Assembly (NCBI GenBank): GCA_002323535.1 | Contig: DCQT01000073.1 | Location: forward strand, 1 to 27,655 | Source of the DNA: Bacteriovoracaceae bacterium UBA1511 | GTDB taxonomy: Bacteria; Bdellovibrionota; Bacteriovoracia; Bacteriovoracales; Bacteriovoracaceae | Length of the DNA stretch: 27,655 bases | Direction of reading: 5' to 3' | In this document: one piece after another, positions 16,810-25,475 of the stretch | Layout: every line of letters starts with the position of its first letter | Numbering within the stretch: the stretch's first letter is position 1 | The notes under the pieces: model-generated | Seen by the model: only the letters and a program-made list of their open reading frames with translations | Told to the model about the DNA's origin: nothing | The model's database searches: none | Program-made: the position numbers and the translations under genes

Positions 16810-17994
16810 ATGATTAACTATCTCAACACCCAAGACATTAGCGGTAAAAAAGTAATCGCGAGATTTGATTTTAACGTCCCACTAAAAGATGGACAGATTA
16901 CGGACTCCACAAGAATTGACTTATCCCTTGATACAATAAAGTTACTTATTGAAAAAGGTGCCTCAAAGATTACGATGATGTCTCATCTTGGGCGTCCCAA
17001 AGGTAAATTTGACAAGAAGTTATCTCTTGAGCCTGTGGCAAAATACATTGCAGATAAACTGGGCATTGAAGTTGTTTTAACAGAGTCAGCTACAGATAGA
17101 GGGATAAAAACCCTACTGTCTCTTCCCACTACTAAGTTAGTACTTTTAGAGAACTTAAGGTTTCACCCGGAAGAAACAAGTAATGACTCTGAATTTTCAA
17201 GAAAACTTGCTAGCTATGGAGATGTTTATCTGAATGATGCATTTGGAACTAGTCATCGTAAACACTCATCAGTTCATGGCATAGTATCTCATTTTGACCA
17301 CAAAAATGTCATTGCTGGACTTCTTATTGAAAAAGAGCTGATTGCATTGAACACCGTACTCGAAAGTCCAAAAAAACCATTCGTGGGTATTATCGGTGGT
17401 GCAAAAGTCAGCGATAAAATTAAAATAATCGAGCAACTCTTAGGGCCTGTTGATCACCTAATTATTGGTGGAGCTATGGCTTACCCCTTTTTAAATGCGA
17501 AAGGGTATTCCATTGGAAAATCACTTTGCAGTGAAGAAGATGTTATCTTGGCAAAAAAGATTCTTAGCTCTAAAAACCACGCAAAGATTATTTTACCTTC
17601 GGATCATATAATTGCGGAAAACCCCGACTCAGCACCAGAGTTTTCAGAGGATGAAAATATTGTTGATGAAATGATGGGTCTTGATATTGGAGAAAAGACA
17701 GTCGCTAAATTTTCTGACATATGCTCAAAGGCGAAAACTATCTTATGGAACGGGCCAATGGGGCTATTTGAAATAGAAGATTTTTCAAGAGGGACTTTTT
17801 CAATCGCTAAAAGCCTGTCAGAGAACACAGAGTGCTTTAGTTTAGTAGGTGGAGGAGATTCCGTAAGTGCTGTTAATAAGTCAGGACTATCAAGGTATAT
17901 GGGCCATATCTCCACCGGAGGAGGCGCTTCTCTAGAATATATTGAGCAAGGCACATTAGTCGGGGTTCAGGCACTAAAACATGGGTTAAAATAA
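16810..17994 (+). CDS. pgk: Phosphoglycerate kinase
   Basis: A 394-residue two-lobed kinase of glycolysis that moves the phosphate of 1,3-bisphosphoglycerate to ADP. Recognised blocks are RFDFNVPL (Phe where most have Val), SHLGRPKG, LLENLRFHPEE, the GTSHRKHSS loop, GGAKVSDKI, NGPMGLFE, GGGDSVSAV and STGGGASLE. The length is standard. GGGA lies 5 bases before the ATG. It follows gap by 24 bp and precedes tpiA by 34 bp, so the three are probably one transcript. Confidence 0.96.
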   Translation: MINYLNTQDISGKKVIARFDFNVPLKDGQITDSTRIDLSLDTIKLLIEKGASKITMMSHLGRPKGKFDKKLSLEPVAKYIADKLGIEVVLTESATDRGIKTLLSLPTTKLVLLENLRFHPEETSNDSEFSRKLASYGDVYLNDAFGTSHRKHSSVHGIVSHFDHKNVIAGLLIEKELIALNTVLESPKKPFVGIIGGAKVSDKIKIIEQLLGPVDHLIIGGAMAYPFLNAKGYSIGKSLCSEEDVILAKKILSSKNHAKIILPSDHIIAENPDSAPEFSEDENIVDEMMGLDIGEKTVAKFSDICSKAKTILWNGPMGLFEIEDFSRGTFSIAKSLSENTECFSLVGGGDSVSAVNKSGLSRYMGHISTGGGASLEYIEQGTLVGVQALKHGLK

Positions 17995-18028
17995 CCGAGC
18001 TTTAAAACTTTTAACATGGAGTTAGTTG

Positions 18029-18793
18029 ATGTTTTTAAATCAAAAAAAGATCATTCTTGGAAACTGGAAGATGAACCAAAACTTAGACCAGGTAAGGTCT
18101 TTCTTTGAGGAACTCGAAACTTTTGGCGACATCTCACAGGGTATATGCCCCCAAGCACCTTACCTATCAATTTTAGAAAATATTCGTCCAAAAATAGGGA
18201 ACTTTCTTGTAGGGTCTCAAAATATCTCAAGTGAGGCCTCAGGCGCCTTTACCGGTGAAACTTCAATCCAAACCCTTTCAGACTTCTCTTCAAACTTTAC
18301 CCTCGTAGGTCACTCTGAGAGAAGGCAACTTTTTCACGAAAATGATGAACTACTGATAAAAAAGATTAATTTATCAATGGAACATGGAGTTGGTGTTGTC
18401 TTCTGTATTGGAGAAACTCTTGAGCAAAGGGAATCAAATAGAGTTAACGAAGTTTTGAGTGCTCAATTAACCAACGTGTTGCCCAAAGTTCAAAACCTCA
18501 AACCAGAGCTCACCTGTATCGCTTATGAACCGGTATGGGCGATTGGAACGGGGAAAACTGCTACTGCAAAACAAGCAGTTGAGGCCCATCGCATGGTAAA
18601 AAGCATTATCTCTAATAGTTTACCAGCTAAGTTCTCAAAGACTCCGATCCTATACGGTGGTAGTGTAAAGCCTTCAAATGCTCAGGAGCTTCTTGAGAAC
18701 CCTGAGATTTCGGGCGCATTAATTGGGGGAGCAAGCTTAAAAGCCTCTGACTTTAATGAAATAAGTAGAATCGCTGCAAATATTCAGGCTTAG
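18029..18793 (+). CDS. tpiA: Triosephosphate isomerase
   Basis: A 254-residue TIM-barrel enzyme that interconverts dihydroxyacetone phosphate and glyceraldehyde 3-phosphate. I use ATG 18029, which has GGAG 7 bases upstream; a TTG directly before it could also be read but is less likely. The active-site residues are all visible: Asn12 and Lys14 (GNWKMN), His95 (VGHSERR) and Glu167 (AYEPVWAIGTGK), followed by the phosphate-binding loop YGGSVKPSNA. It is the third gene of the glycolytic run. Confidence 0.96.
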   Translation: MFLNQKKIILGNWKMNQNLDQVRSFFEELETFGDISQGICPQAPYLSILENIRPKIGNFLVGSQNISSEASGAFTGETSIQTLSDFSSNFTLVGHSERRQLFHENDELLIKKINLSMEHGVGVVFCIGETLEQRESNRVNEVLSAQLTNVLPKVQNLKPELTCIAYEPVWAIGTGKTATAKQAVEAHRMVKSIISNSLPAKFSKTPILYGGSVKPSNAQELLENPEISGALIGGASLKASDFNEISRIAANIQA

Positions 18794-18820
18794 TTGTCAA
18801 TTTAGGCTGATTCATATAAT
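18794..18820 (+). promoter_or_regulatory. Possible weak promoter before secG
   Basis: TTGTCA (18794-18799, 5 of 6) and TATAAT (18815-18820, 6 of 6) are good hexamers, but the spacer is only 15 nt, shorter than optimal. If active, it would let secG be made independently of the glycolytic run. Confidence 0.25.
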
Positions 18821-18849
18821 AATTTTACAAAATTTTAAGGATTTATCAC

Positions 18850-19215
18850 ATGGTCACTACTTTAATGATTGTTCACGGAATTATCACTGTTTTACTTATC
18901 ATCAGCGTTCTTCTTCAGTTTGGAAAAGGTGCTGAAGCGGGACTATTCTCCGGCGGTGGTTCTGACTCAATTATGACAGGTGCTCAGCAAGGTAATATCT
19001 TAAATAAGATCACAACAGTATTAGCAGTCGCTTTCATGGCGAGCTCTCTATATCTCGCAAGAGGAAAAGGTGGTTCTGAAAAATCTCTTTTAGACTCGGA
19101 GGCACCGATTGCTGCTCCTTTAAACTCTGACACTGAAGAGACATCTACAGTGCCGGCTGCCAAAGCACCTAGTGTCGAAGCGAAAGCTACAACAACCGAA
19201 GAAACATCAAAGTAG
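18850..19215 (+). CDS. secG: Protein-export membrane protein SecG
   Basis: A 121-residue protein with the SecG layout: N-terminal membrane segment (about 3-24), the conserved loop GKGAEAGLFSGGGSDSIM (26-43) with GAQQGNILNKIT, a second membrane segment (about 53-69), then a long Ala/Thr/Glu-rich tail (75-121) with no clear structure. SecG is the accessory subunit of the SecYEG translocon and helps SecA-driven export. Placement directly after tpiA is common in many bacteria. AAGG lies 9 bases before the ATG. Confidence 0.93.
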   Translation: MVTTLMIVHGIITVLLIISVLLQFGKGAEAGLFSGGGSDSIMTGAQQGNILNKITTVLAVAFMASSLYLARGKGGSEKSLLDSEAPIAAPLNSDTEETSTVPAAKAPSVEAKATTTEETSK

Positions 19216-19220
19216 TCTGA

Positions 19221-20369
19221 ATGAACGAGGTCATCAGCGAAAAAGTACGTGATGAATTTGGAGAACTCAAATCTCACTATTTCAATGCTGCATACTTTGG
19301 CCCTTCTCCTTTAAGATCAAAAAGACAAGTTGAAGATACACTCGCCAAAGAAGTAAATCCTAGTTTTATTCCTTACGATGAGTGGTACCAAAAACCAGAG
19401 ATATCCAGAAAACATTTCGCGAATCTTCTTGGAGTAACTGCTGATGAGGTATTCCACTCATGTAGTGTTTCAGATGTGAACAATACACTCATCCAAGGCT
19501 TAAACCTGAATGCGAATGATGTAGTGACTGTAATAAACAAGGACTACCCATCGAACGTTCTCCCCTTTCTTCTAGCAGAGGAAAAAAATAGAAATAAACT
19601 CCAACTCCTTGATCTACCTTTGGAGGATCTCCCAACATCTAAATGGCTCGACGATCACATTGACCCTAACACAAAGGTCTTTTGTATTAGTTGGGTTACT
19701 TTTGATACGGGAAAAAGAATTGACCTCACTGACCTGGGAAAATACCTAAAAGAAAAAAATATCTTCTTTATAGTTGATTGCACTCAAGGTCTTGGCGGGT
19801 TGAAGTTAAAACATCAAGAACTCGAGCTCATCGATGCTATTAGCTGTGCATCCTATAAGTGGTTATTAGGGCCTTACGGCCATGCCTTTGGGTACATTTC
19901 AAAGAATGCAAAACGTGAAGTTACACATAACAATGGAAACTGGATAACAAGTGCCAACTCCACTAATGTCCAAAGTCTTCTGGAGTACACAACAAAAACT
20001 TTACCTGGAGCAAGAAAGTTTGACCGTGGGCAAACAGCAAACCTTTTGGCCACTAGCTGTCTTGAAAAATCACTTGAATTACTTCTTGAAGTTGGTTTGG
20101 ATAATATAGAAAGCTACAACCAGGAGCTTGTCCGATATTTTATTGAAAACCTTTCATCTAAAAACCTAAAACTTATAACACCGACACAAAACCCATCTAA
20201 CATTTTATGTTTCAAAGTGACTGGTGGAGAAGCAAGCGACCTTGAAAAGAAATTAACATCAAACAATATAGATGTTTCAATTAGGGAAGGCAGTCTAAGA
20301 CTTTCATTTCATCTATATAATTCAAAAGCGCAGGTTGAGTTCCTTCTAAATATAATTAACAGTTTCTAG
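19221..20369 (+). CDS. Class V aminotransferase-fold PLP enzyme
   Basis: A 382-residue PLP-dependent enzyme of the class V (NifS/isopenicillin epimerase-like) group. The cofactor lysine is Lys213 in CASYKWLLGPYG; Asp186 (VDCTQGLGG) would bind the pyridine nitrogen and Gln189 the ring hydroxyl. An N-terminal FNAAYFGPSP block and SWVTFDTGKRIDL are also typical. No obvious active-site Cys for cysteine desulfurase activity appears in the usual C-terminal loop, so aminotransferase, kynureninase-like or related chemistry is more likely. The substrate cannot be named. It starts 5 bp after secG; its 3' end overlaps the convergent nuclease gene by 14 bp. Confidence 0.8.
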   Translation: MNEVISEKVRDEFGELKSHYFNAAYFGPSPLRSKRQVEDTLAKEVNPSFIPYDEWYQKPEISRKHFANLLGVTADEVFHSCSVSDVNNTLIQGLNLNANDVVTVINKDYPSNVLPFLLAEEKNRNKLQLLDLPLEDLPTSKWLDDHIDPNTKVFCISWVTFDTGKRIDLTDLGKYLKEKNIFFIVDCTQGLGGLKLKHQELELIDAISCASYKWLLGPYGHAFGYISKNAKREVTHNNGNWITSANSTNVQSLLEYTTKTLPGARKFDRGQTANLLATSCLEKSLELLLEVGLDNIESYNQELVRYFIENLSSKNLKLITPTQNPSNILCFKVTGGEASDLEKKLTSNNIDVSIREGSLRLSFHLYNSKAQVEFLLNIINSF

Positions 20370-21681
20370 TATCATTTTTTATTTCTATATTTTTTTCAAG
20401 TTTTAATTTTTTTATGTGAGACATGAAAATTGTCTTAACCTCTGGGTCTTCAATAAGGCTCATGCTAAACGTTAAATTTTCTTCCTTATCAAATATTTCA
20501 ACTTTACTAAGTGCGCTTTCGTTAACACGAAATCTAACGTGCCCTTCTCCATGAGAGGATTTCTTTGTTAGAAAAAAATACTCACTTGGATACTCCAAAT
20601 CAAAAAGTGTACCAACAATCCTTTTGCCAAAGGCTTTTTCCCCCAGCACTAATCTCCATTTTGAAAGTGTAGTATCGACACTTAAAATGTTTTCAAATTT
20701 TATGCCTAAGGACTTCTCATATATGTATTTAATTTTGGCTTCAGCTGCTCTTTTGTTTTTTACCAGTACAAATCGCTGATCTATATTCTCCTTTCTTGCA
20801 TAAGTTAGTTTCTCTCCATCCCAAAATACACCATAAATAAATCGTCTACTCTTTAATCTCACATTATATTTTGGTCGATGTTTTTTTATAAGACATGCTT
20901 CAATAACCAATGCAGCAAGTTCGTCTGTCGTCTCCATCCACTCAATACTTTTAATCAACGCTTTTAATTCTATGTCTCTTTTTTTAGTCAAATTAACTTT
21001 GAAATGTCCATAAATTCTGTTTTTTATGTTTGTACTTTTTCCAATATAGAGAATTTTGTTGTTTGAATCAAAAAACTTATACACACCACAAGATTCAGGT
21101 ATCGAATTGATAGTCTCTATATCAATATTTGCAGGAATGTTTGCTCGGATATTAAGTTGCTTCTCTTGGTTTTTTAAAAAGGCTTTTGACTTATTATTCA
21201 TTATTTTAAAAAGTTCAAAGGTGGCCATGGCATCGCCCATTGCCCGATGCCTGGCACTATTTTTTATCCCAAGCTCTGGTGCTATCTTTCCGAGAGAGTA
21301 GCTTTTATGGCCTGGCAAAACTTCTCTAGCCCCCTTCACCGTGCAATAGGTTTTTCTAGAAAAAGTAAAGCCGAGCTCTAAAAATTCTCTTTTAATAAAT
21401 TGATAATCAAAAAAAACATTATGAGCAACAAAGATGCAGTCCTTTGTAAATTGAACTATCTCCTTCGCGACCTCGTAAAACTTTGGCGCATCGGATACCA
21501 TCTCGTTTGTGATTCCTGTGAGGTACGTGATATTTGAAGGAATTCTTTTTTCCGGGTTAATAAGTGATTCAAAGGTTTCTAAAATTTTTTTCCCATCAGT
21601 CTTAACAATGGCAATCTCAGTTATTTTGTTACCTGTTCTGTTCCCCCCGGTTGTTTCTATATCAACGATACAATAATTCAT
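20356..21681 (-). CDS. DnaQ-type 3'-5' exonuclease fused to GIY-YIG nuclease (UvrC/Cho-like)
   Basis: A 441-residue fusion. Residues 1-165 are a DEDDh exonuclease: Asp7 and Glu9 (VDIETTG), Asp92 (FFDYQF), His145 and Asp150 (ARHRAMGD). Residues about 197-275 are a GIY-YIG endonuclease: GVYKFF and LYIGKS, Arg222, and Glu261 in IEACLIKKHRPKYN. The remaining 165 residues are of unknown fold. Such fusions, as in mycobacterial and Bacteroidetes homologues, resemble the UvrC N-terminal half and Cho, so a role in nucleotide excision repair is likely. The start has AGGA within the preceding gene's end and lies 3 bp after that gene's stop, implying co-transcription with the chalcone-isomerase-like gene. 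Confidence 0.88.
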   Translation of the reverse strand: MNYCIVDIETTGGNRTGNKITEIAIVKTDGKKILETFESLINPEKRIPSNITYLTGITNEMVSDAPKFYEVAKEIVQFTKDCIFVAHNVFFDYQFIKREFLELGFTFSRKTYCTVKGAREVLPGHKSYSLGKIAPELGIKNSARHRAMGDAMATFELFKIMNNKSKAFLKNQEKQLNIRANIPANIDIETINSIPESCGVYKFFDSNNKILYIGKSTNIKNRIYGHFKVNLTKKRDIELKALIKSIEWMETTDELAALVIEACLIKKHRPKYNVRLKSRRFIYGVFWDGEKLTYARKENIDQRFVLVKNKRAAEAKIKYIYEKSLGIKFENILSVDTTLSKWRLVLGEKAFGKRIVGTLFDLEYPSEYFFLTKKSSHGEGHVRFRVNESALSKVEIFDKEENLTFSMSLIEDPEVKTIFMSHIKKLKLEKNIEIKNDTRNC

Positions 21682-21684
21682 TTG

Positions 21685-22230
21685 CTATTTTCCTAGGAGA
21701 GCTTTTCTCACATCTTCTCTGATTGGTTTCTCGCCTACCCATGGACCGAGAATAATCTCACCCACTAGAGGGTCACCAGTAACTGCTATCGTCTTATTAT
21801 TTCTTTTTAAAGTCGTAATACCTTCGACAACAAAAATAGTTAAATTATCTCTTTTCAAAAGATCACCTGTAGAATCATGAATCCACTTTATTGCTTTTTT
21901 GTATTTATTCTTTTCAGATTTGTTCATCCACTTGAAGCCTTCATTCCAACCTTTTATGGATAAACTTCTCGAGACGTTCATTTTATAATTCAAGTTTATG
22001 GCGCGAGCCTTCGAGACATCTTTACTCACTTTCTCATAATAACTAACAACATAGACATCGATACTAAAAATGCTAAATTCAACTAACTTTTCGCCAAGTT
22101 TAGTAAAACTTGCCAGGTCTAACCCTAAGGAAGATTTTGGAAAGTCTTTGATAGTATCCTTCTTTGCAGCGACAAAACCGGGAACAATTAAAAGGTAAAC
22201 CAAAGAGAAGACAATTAATTTCTTTTTCAT
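21685..22230 (-). CDS. Exported chalcone-isomerase-like protein
   Basis: I use the ATG at 22230 (181 residues) because it gives a proper signal peptide (MKKK, hydrophobic core, VAA-K near 21-23); the frame is open 32 codons further but lacks a sensible N terminus. The mature part fits the bacterial chalcone-isomerase-like family: LGLDLASFTKLGEKL, then a VYVVSYY strand, a helical region with SLSIKGWNEGF, and a late GDPLVGEIILGPWVG segment. Bacterial members have no proven chalcone substrate; the fold is related to fatty-acid-binding proteins. Family members occur beside CFA-synthase, amine-oxidase and DUF1365 genes in other proteobacteria, as here across a divergent promoter region. Confidence 0.75.
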   Translation of the reverse strand: MKKKLIVFSLVYLLIVPGFVAAKKDTIKDFPKSSLGLDLASFTKLGEKLVEFSIFSIDVYVVSYYEKVSKDVSKARAINLNYKMNVSRSLSIKGWNEGFKWMNKSEKNKYKKAIKWIHDSTGDLLKRDNLTIFVVEGITTLKRNNKTIAVTGDPLVGEIILGPWVGEKPIREDVRKALLGK

Positions 22231-22240
22231 AACGTAATAG

Positions 22241-22251
22241 TACAACTTGTA
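22241..22251. promoter_or_regulatory. TACAA-C-TTGTA palindrome
   Basis: A perfect 5-bp inverted repeat around one base, 10 bases upstream of the chalcone-isomerase-like start codon. It overlaps the region where that gene's promoter should lie; TACTAT on the minus strand is a possible -10. It is a candidate binding site for a dimeric regulator such as the MerR-type protein encoded at the right end. Confidence 0.35.
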
Positions 22252-22253
22252 GA

Positions 22254-22351
22254 TAGACACAGTTAATACACAAAAGTTAGACAAGTACGGATAAGCACCT
22301 GTTTTTACGACAAAAAAGCTAGACAAATCAAAACTGTTGACCCCCTGTCTA
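22254..22351. promoter_or_regulatory. Four TAGACA repeats, candidate operator array
   Basis: TAGACA occurs at 22254-22259, 22278-22283 and 22320-22325 on the plus strand, and inverted (TGTCTA) at 22346-22351. Copies two and three share a longer context, AAAAGYTAGACAA. They fill the 173-bp gap between the divergent chalcone-isomerase-like and methyltransferase genes. None has a good -10 at promoter distance, so they do not look like -35 boxes. Which protein binds them is unknown. Confidence 0.4.
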
Positions 22352-22403
22352 TTGTAACTCCATCACCAACGCCTTATTATTTGGACGTAGGATAAACAAA
22401 TAA

Positions 22404-23435
22404 ATGGGGTTAAAAATGATTGATCATCTAGTGTCTAAGGGAATGCTACCAGACGGTGTACTTAGAAAAGGAATTCAACACTTTATTGGACAAAGAATTA
22501 AAGAAGATATCGGAACCACTGTTGCTCAGATGGATCAAAAAAGATCTGAATTCATTGAACAAATGAGAACAAATCCCATCGCTATCATGACAGCCGACGC
22601 TAATGATCAACACTACAGATTACCTACTAGTTTTTTTGAGCAAGTGCTCGGAAATAAAATGAAATATAGTTGCTGTCACTGGAATGAAGCCACCGACCTT
22701 GATGAGTCTGAAGAAGAAATGCTTGAACTTACAATTAAAAGGGCAGACATCAAAGACGGTCACAAAATTCTTGAATTAGGTTGTGGTTGGGGCGCCATCA
22801 CTTTAACTATGGCAAAGAAGTTTCCAAACTCTGAAATAGTTGCGATTTCAAACTCCCCAGAGCAAAGAGAATACATTTTAAATAAAGCAAAGGCACAGAA
22901 ACTTAATAACGTAGATGTGAGAACTCACAACGTTGCTGAATTAAACCTTGATGAAAAGTTTGATCGAGTAATAAGCGTTGAAATGTTTGAGCACATGCGA
23001 AACTACCCCTTACTTTTAGAGCGGATTCACAGTTGGCTAAACCCTGAGGGAAAACTCTTTGTTCACATATTTGTTCATAGAGATGTTCCTTATAACTTTG
23101 ACATCAAAGATGATAGTGATTGGATGAGTAAATACTTTTTTAGCGGCGGCATAATGCCCTCCTCTCACCTTCTTCACTACTTCCAAGATCACCTAAAAAT
23201 GGAAAATTATTGGGCCGTCGATGGAGTTCATTATCAAAAAACTGCTAGAGCGTGGCTTGAAAAAATGGATAAAAACAAAAAACCTGTCATGAAAATTCTT
23301 GATGAACACTATGGAAAAAAAGAATCTAAAAAATGGTTCAACTATTGGCGCGTCTTTTTTATGAGCTGTGAAGAACTATGGAAATATAGAAACGGCACAG
23401 AGTGGTTTGTAGGACATTACTTATTAAGGAAATAA
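22404..23435 (+). CDS. CFA-synthase/CNMT-type SAM-dependent methyltransferase
   Basis: A 343-residue methyltransferase of the cyclopropane-fatty-acid-synthase superfamily, closest in pattern to the coclaurine-N-methyltransferase-like branch. It shows DQHYRLPTSFFEQVLG, KYSCCHWNE, the SAM-binding ILELGCGWGAI, and SVEMFEHMRNY, which keeps the EH pair seen in true CFA synthases. The likely substrate in this context is an unsaturated or modified acyl chain, but a small molecule cannot be excluded. ATG 22404 is kept; ATG 22416, with GGGG 6 bases upstream, is an equally good start and would remove four residues. It is the first gene of a rightward operon, 4 bp before the FAD protein. Confidence 0.75.
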   Translation: MGLKMIDHLVSKGMLPDGVLRKGIQHFIGQRIKEDIGTTVAQMDQKRSEFIEQMRTNPIAIMTADANDQHYRLPTSFFEQVLGNKMKYSCCHWNEATDLDESEEEMLELTIKRADIKDGHKILELGCGWGAITLTMAKKFPNSEIVAISNSPEQREYILNKAKAQKLNNVDVRTHNVAELNLDEKFDRVISVEMFEHMRNYPLLLERIHSWLNPEGKLFVHIFVHRDVPYNFDIKDDSDWMSKYFFSGGIMPSSHLLHYFQDHLKMENYWAVDGVHYQKTARAWLEKMDKNKKPVMKILDEHYGKKESKKWFNYWRVFFMSCEELWKYRNGTEWFVGHYLLRK

Positions 23436-23439
23436 GAAG

Positions 23440-24714
23440 ATGAAAGAGAAACTTGCCATAGTAGGAACAGGGATGAGCGCGATGAGTGCCGCTTATTTTT
23501 TAAAAGATGATTACGATATCACCTTATTTGAAAAAAATGACTATATCGGCGGCCACACAAACACAATTACAGTCGAAAATAACGGCGAAACCGCAACGTT
23601 TGATACTGGTTTCATGGTATTCAATGAAGTTACCTATCCTAATATGTTAAAGCTTTTTAAACATCTAGAAGTTCCATATGAAGACACAGACATGTCCTTT
23701 GCTGTTGCCCATAGAGAAAAAAATCTCGAATACAACGGTTCGGGGCTTTCTGGACTCTTTGGCCAAAAAAGAAACCTTTTCAATCCAAAATTCATCAAAA
23801 CATTAATGGAGATAAACAGATTCAATCAAACTGCGGTTGAATTAATAAAAAAAGAAAAGCTTGGAATCCCTCTTGGTGATTTTTTAAAAAAACATAATTT
23901 TTCAGACGAGATGAAAAACATTTACCTGATCCCAATGAGTAGCGCTGTTTGGTCAACACCTCATGAAAACATGAACCAATTCCCAGCGATGACGCTAATT
24001 CGCTTTTTTGAAAACCATGGATTCCTTGGCCTAAATACTCAGCATCAATGGAAAACTGTAATAGGTGGAAGCATTCAATATCGAGACCGATTAATCTCAT
24101 CATTTAAAGATAAAATTAAAACGAACTCTCCTGTTGATAAAGTTACAACTGAAAAAGATGGAAAAGTATCTATTAAATGCAGTGGAAAAACATACATTTT
24201 TGATAAATGCCTGATGGCCAGCCACTCAGACGAATCGCTAAAGATGAGAGAAAACCCTACGGACATGGAACTTAAATTATTAAGTGCTTTTCGGTACCAA
24301 GAAAATATCGCTACAGTACATACTGATGATTCAGTTATGCCAAAAAAGAAGAATGTTTGGTCTTCCTGGAACTATATCACAGAGAAGAATAATAAAAACT
24401 TCACCGTTTACTGGATGAACTCTCTTCAAGGAGTGAGCAAAAAAAATAATTACTTTATCAACATTAATGGTGAACAGTTCGTTGATCAAAGTAAAATCAT
24501 AAAGCAAATTACTTATCATCACCCAATATTTAATACAGAAAGTGAAATAGCCTCCCGAGATCTCCCAGCTCTGAATAATCACGACACTCCCATTTATTAC
24601 GCTGGTGCTTATATGAGATATGGCTTTCACGAAGATGCGCTAATTTCTGGAATGAATGCCGCTAAATCGCTTTTAGAGCTTAAGGGTAAGGAGCTACCAT
24701 GGGCCATGAGTTAG
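23440..24714 (+). CDS. FAD-dependent amine-oxidase/desaturase-like protein
   Basis: A 424-residue flavoprotein of the NAD/FAD-binding amine oxidase group (COG2907-like). The N-terminal Rossmann motif is VGTGMSAMSAAYFL (Gly9, Gly11, with Ala14 at the third glycine place), followed by Glu31 for the FAD ribose and IGGHT at 36-40. A C-terminal FAD block appears in YYAGAYMRYGFHEDALISG. Relatives include phytoene-desaturase-like enzymes, and in Rhodobacter, as I recall, a related gene set makes furan fatty acids by methylation and desaturation. An acyl-chain desaturase or oxidase role is therefore inferred. It overlaps the DUF1365 gene by 16 bp. Confidence 0.8.
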   Translation: MKEKLAIVGTGMSAMSAAYFLKDDYDITLFEKNDYIGGHTNTITVENNGETATFDTGFMVFNEVTYPNMLKLFKHLEVPYEDTDMSFAVAHREKNLEYNGSGLSGLFGQKRNLFNPKFIKTLMEINRFNQTAVELIKKEKLGIPLGDFLKKHNFSDEMKNIYLIPMSSAVWSTPHENMNQFPAMTLIRFFENHGFLGLNTQHQWKTVIGGSIQYRDRLISSFKDKIKTNSPVDKVTTEKDGKVSIKCSGKTYIFDKCLMASHSDESLKMRENPTDMELKLLSAFRYQENIATVHTDDSVMPKKKNVWSSWNYITEKNNKNFTVYWMNSLQGVSKKNNYFININGEQFVDQSKIIKQITYHHPIFNTESEIASRDLPALNNHDTPIYYAGAYMRYGFHEDALISGMNAAKSLLELKGKELPWAMS

Positions 24715-25475
24715 TGGAATGCACCATTACTCACTCAAGAGTCAGGCCGAAAAAACATCGGTTTGAAACCTCGTTTTTTTGGTTTGGAATCGACTTACTT
24801 GACACTAAAAAACTTCACACAGATTTACCTCTGGTTAATTACAATAGCTTCTCGATTTATTCTCTTTTTTATAATGATCATTTGAACAAAGGGAAAAAAG
24901 GTATTCTTGAAAATGTTATGTCCTACCTCCAAGAAAATAAAATCGAACAAAAAATAAAAAGTATTAAGCTCTACACCAATCTGCGTTTTTTAGGTTACAC
25001 TTTCAATCCTATCAGTATCTATCATATTACTCTCGAGAATGACTCCCCTCTTTCAATCATCCAAATTGGTAATACCTTTGGAGAGCATAAACCTTATCTT
25101 GTAGAATCCGATTGCTTCAACAGCGTAGGTTCTGAGTTTACCTACTCGACAACTAAACACTTTTATATATCTCCCTTTATCTCACATGATCATAAAATGA
25201 TCTTTAAAGTAAAAAATACTGTCGAAAAGCTTGAGATATTTATCAACGACTTTGATGAAAATGGGACAACATTAACCGCGTCAATGACAGGAAAGAAACA
25301 TCCACTGACGACAGAGAGACTGATTTTATCCACATTAAAGTTTCCATTTTCCACCTTAAAAACGATTTTTCTTATTCACTTTCATGCATTCATTTTATGG
25401 AGCAAAAAACTAAAATTTTATAAAAAAGACGAGGACCAACATCTTCAAATTGGGGCACTATCATGGAAAAAGTAA
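24699..25475 (+). CDS. DUF1365 family protein
   Basis: A 258-residue protein matching DUF1365: an opening THSRVRPKKHRFE, then LRFLGYTFNPISIYHI (95-110), NTFGEHKPYL, and a late LTTERLILSTLKFPFSTLKT followed by an aromatic IHFHAFILW helix. The biochemical role is not established. Genes of this family nearly always sit beside CFA-synthase-like methyltransferases and FAD amine oxidases, as here, so a step in modifying membrane acyl chains is likely. AAGGAG 5 bases before the ATG lies inside the previous gene. It overlaps both neighbours, showing tight co-translation. Confidence 0.88.
   Translation: MGHELVECTITHSRVRPKKHRFETSFFWFGIDLLDTKKLHTDLPLVNYNSFSIYSLFYNDHLNKGKKGILENVMSYLQENKIEQKIKSIKLYTNLRFLGYTFNPISIYHITLENDSPLSIIQIGNTFGEHKPYLVESDCFNSVGSEFTYSTTKHFYISPFISHDHKMIFKVKNTVEKLEIFINDFDENGTTLTASMTGKKHPLTTERLILSTLKFPFSTLKTIFLIHFHAFILWSKKLKFYKKDEDQHLQIGALSWKK

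Noticed and set aside
23822..24103. Minus-strand open frames inside the FAD protein gene
   Set aside because: They have no motifs, no ribosome-binding sites, and lie fully within a well-supported gene.
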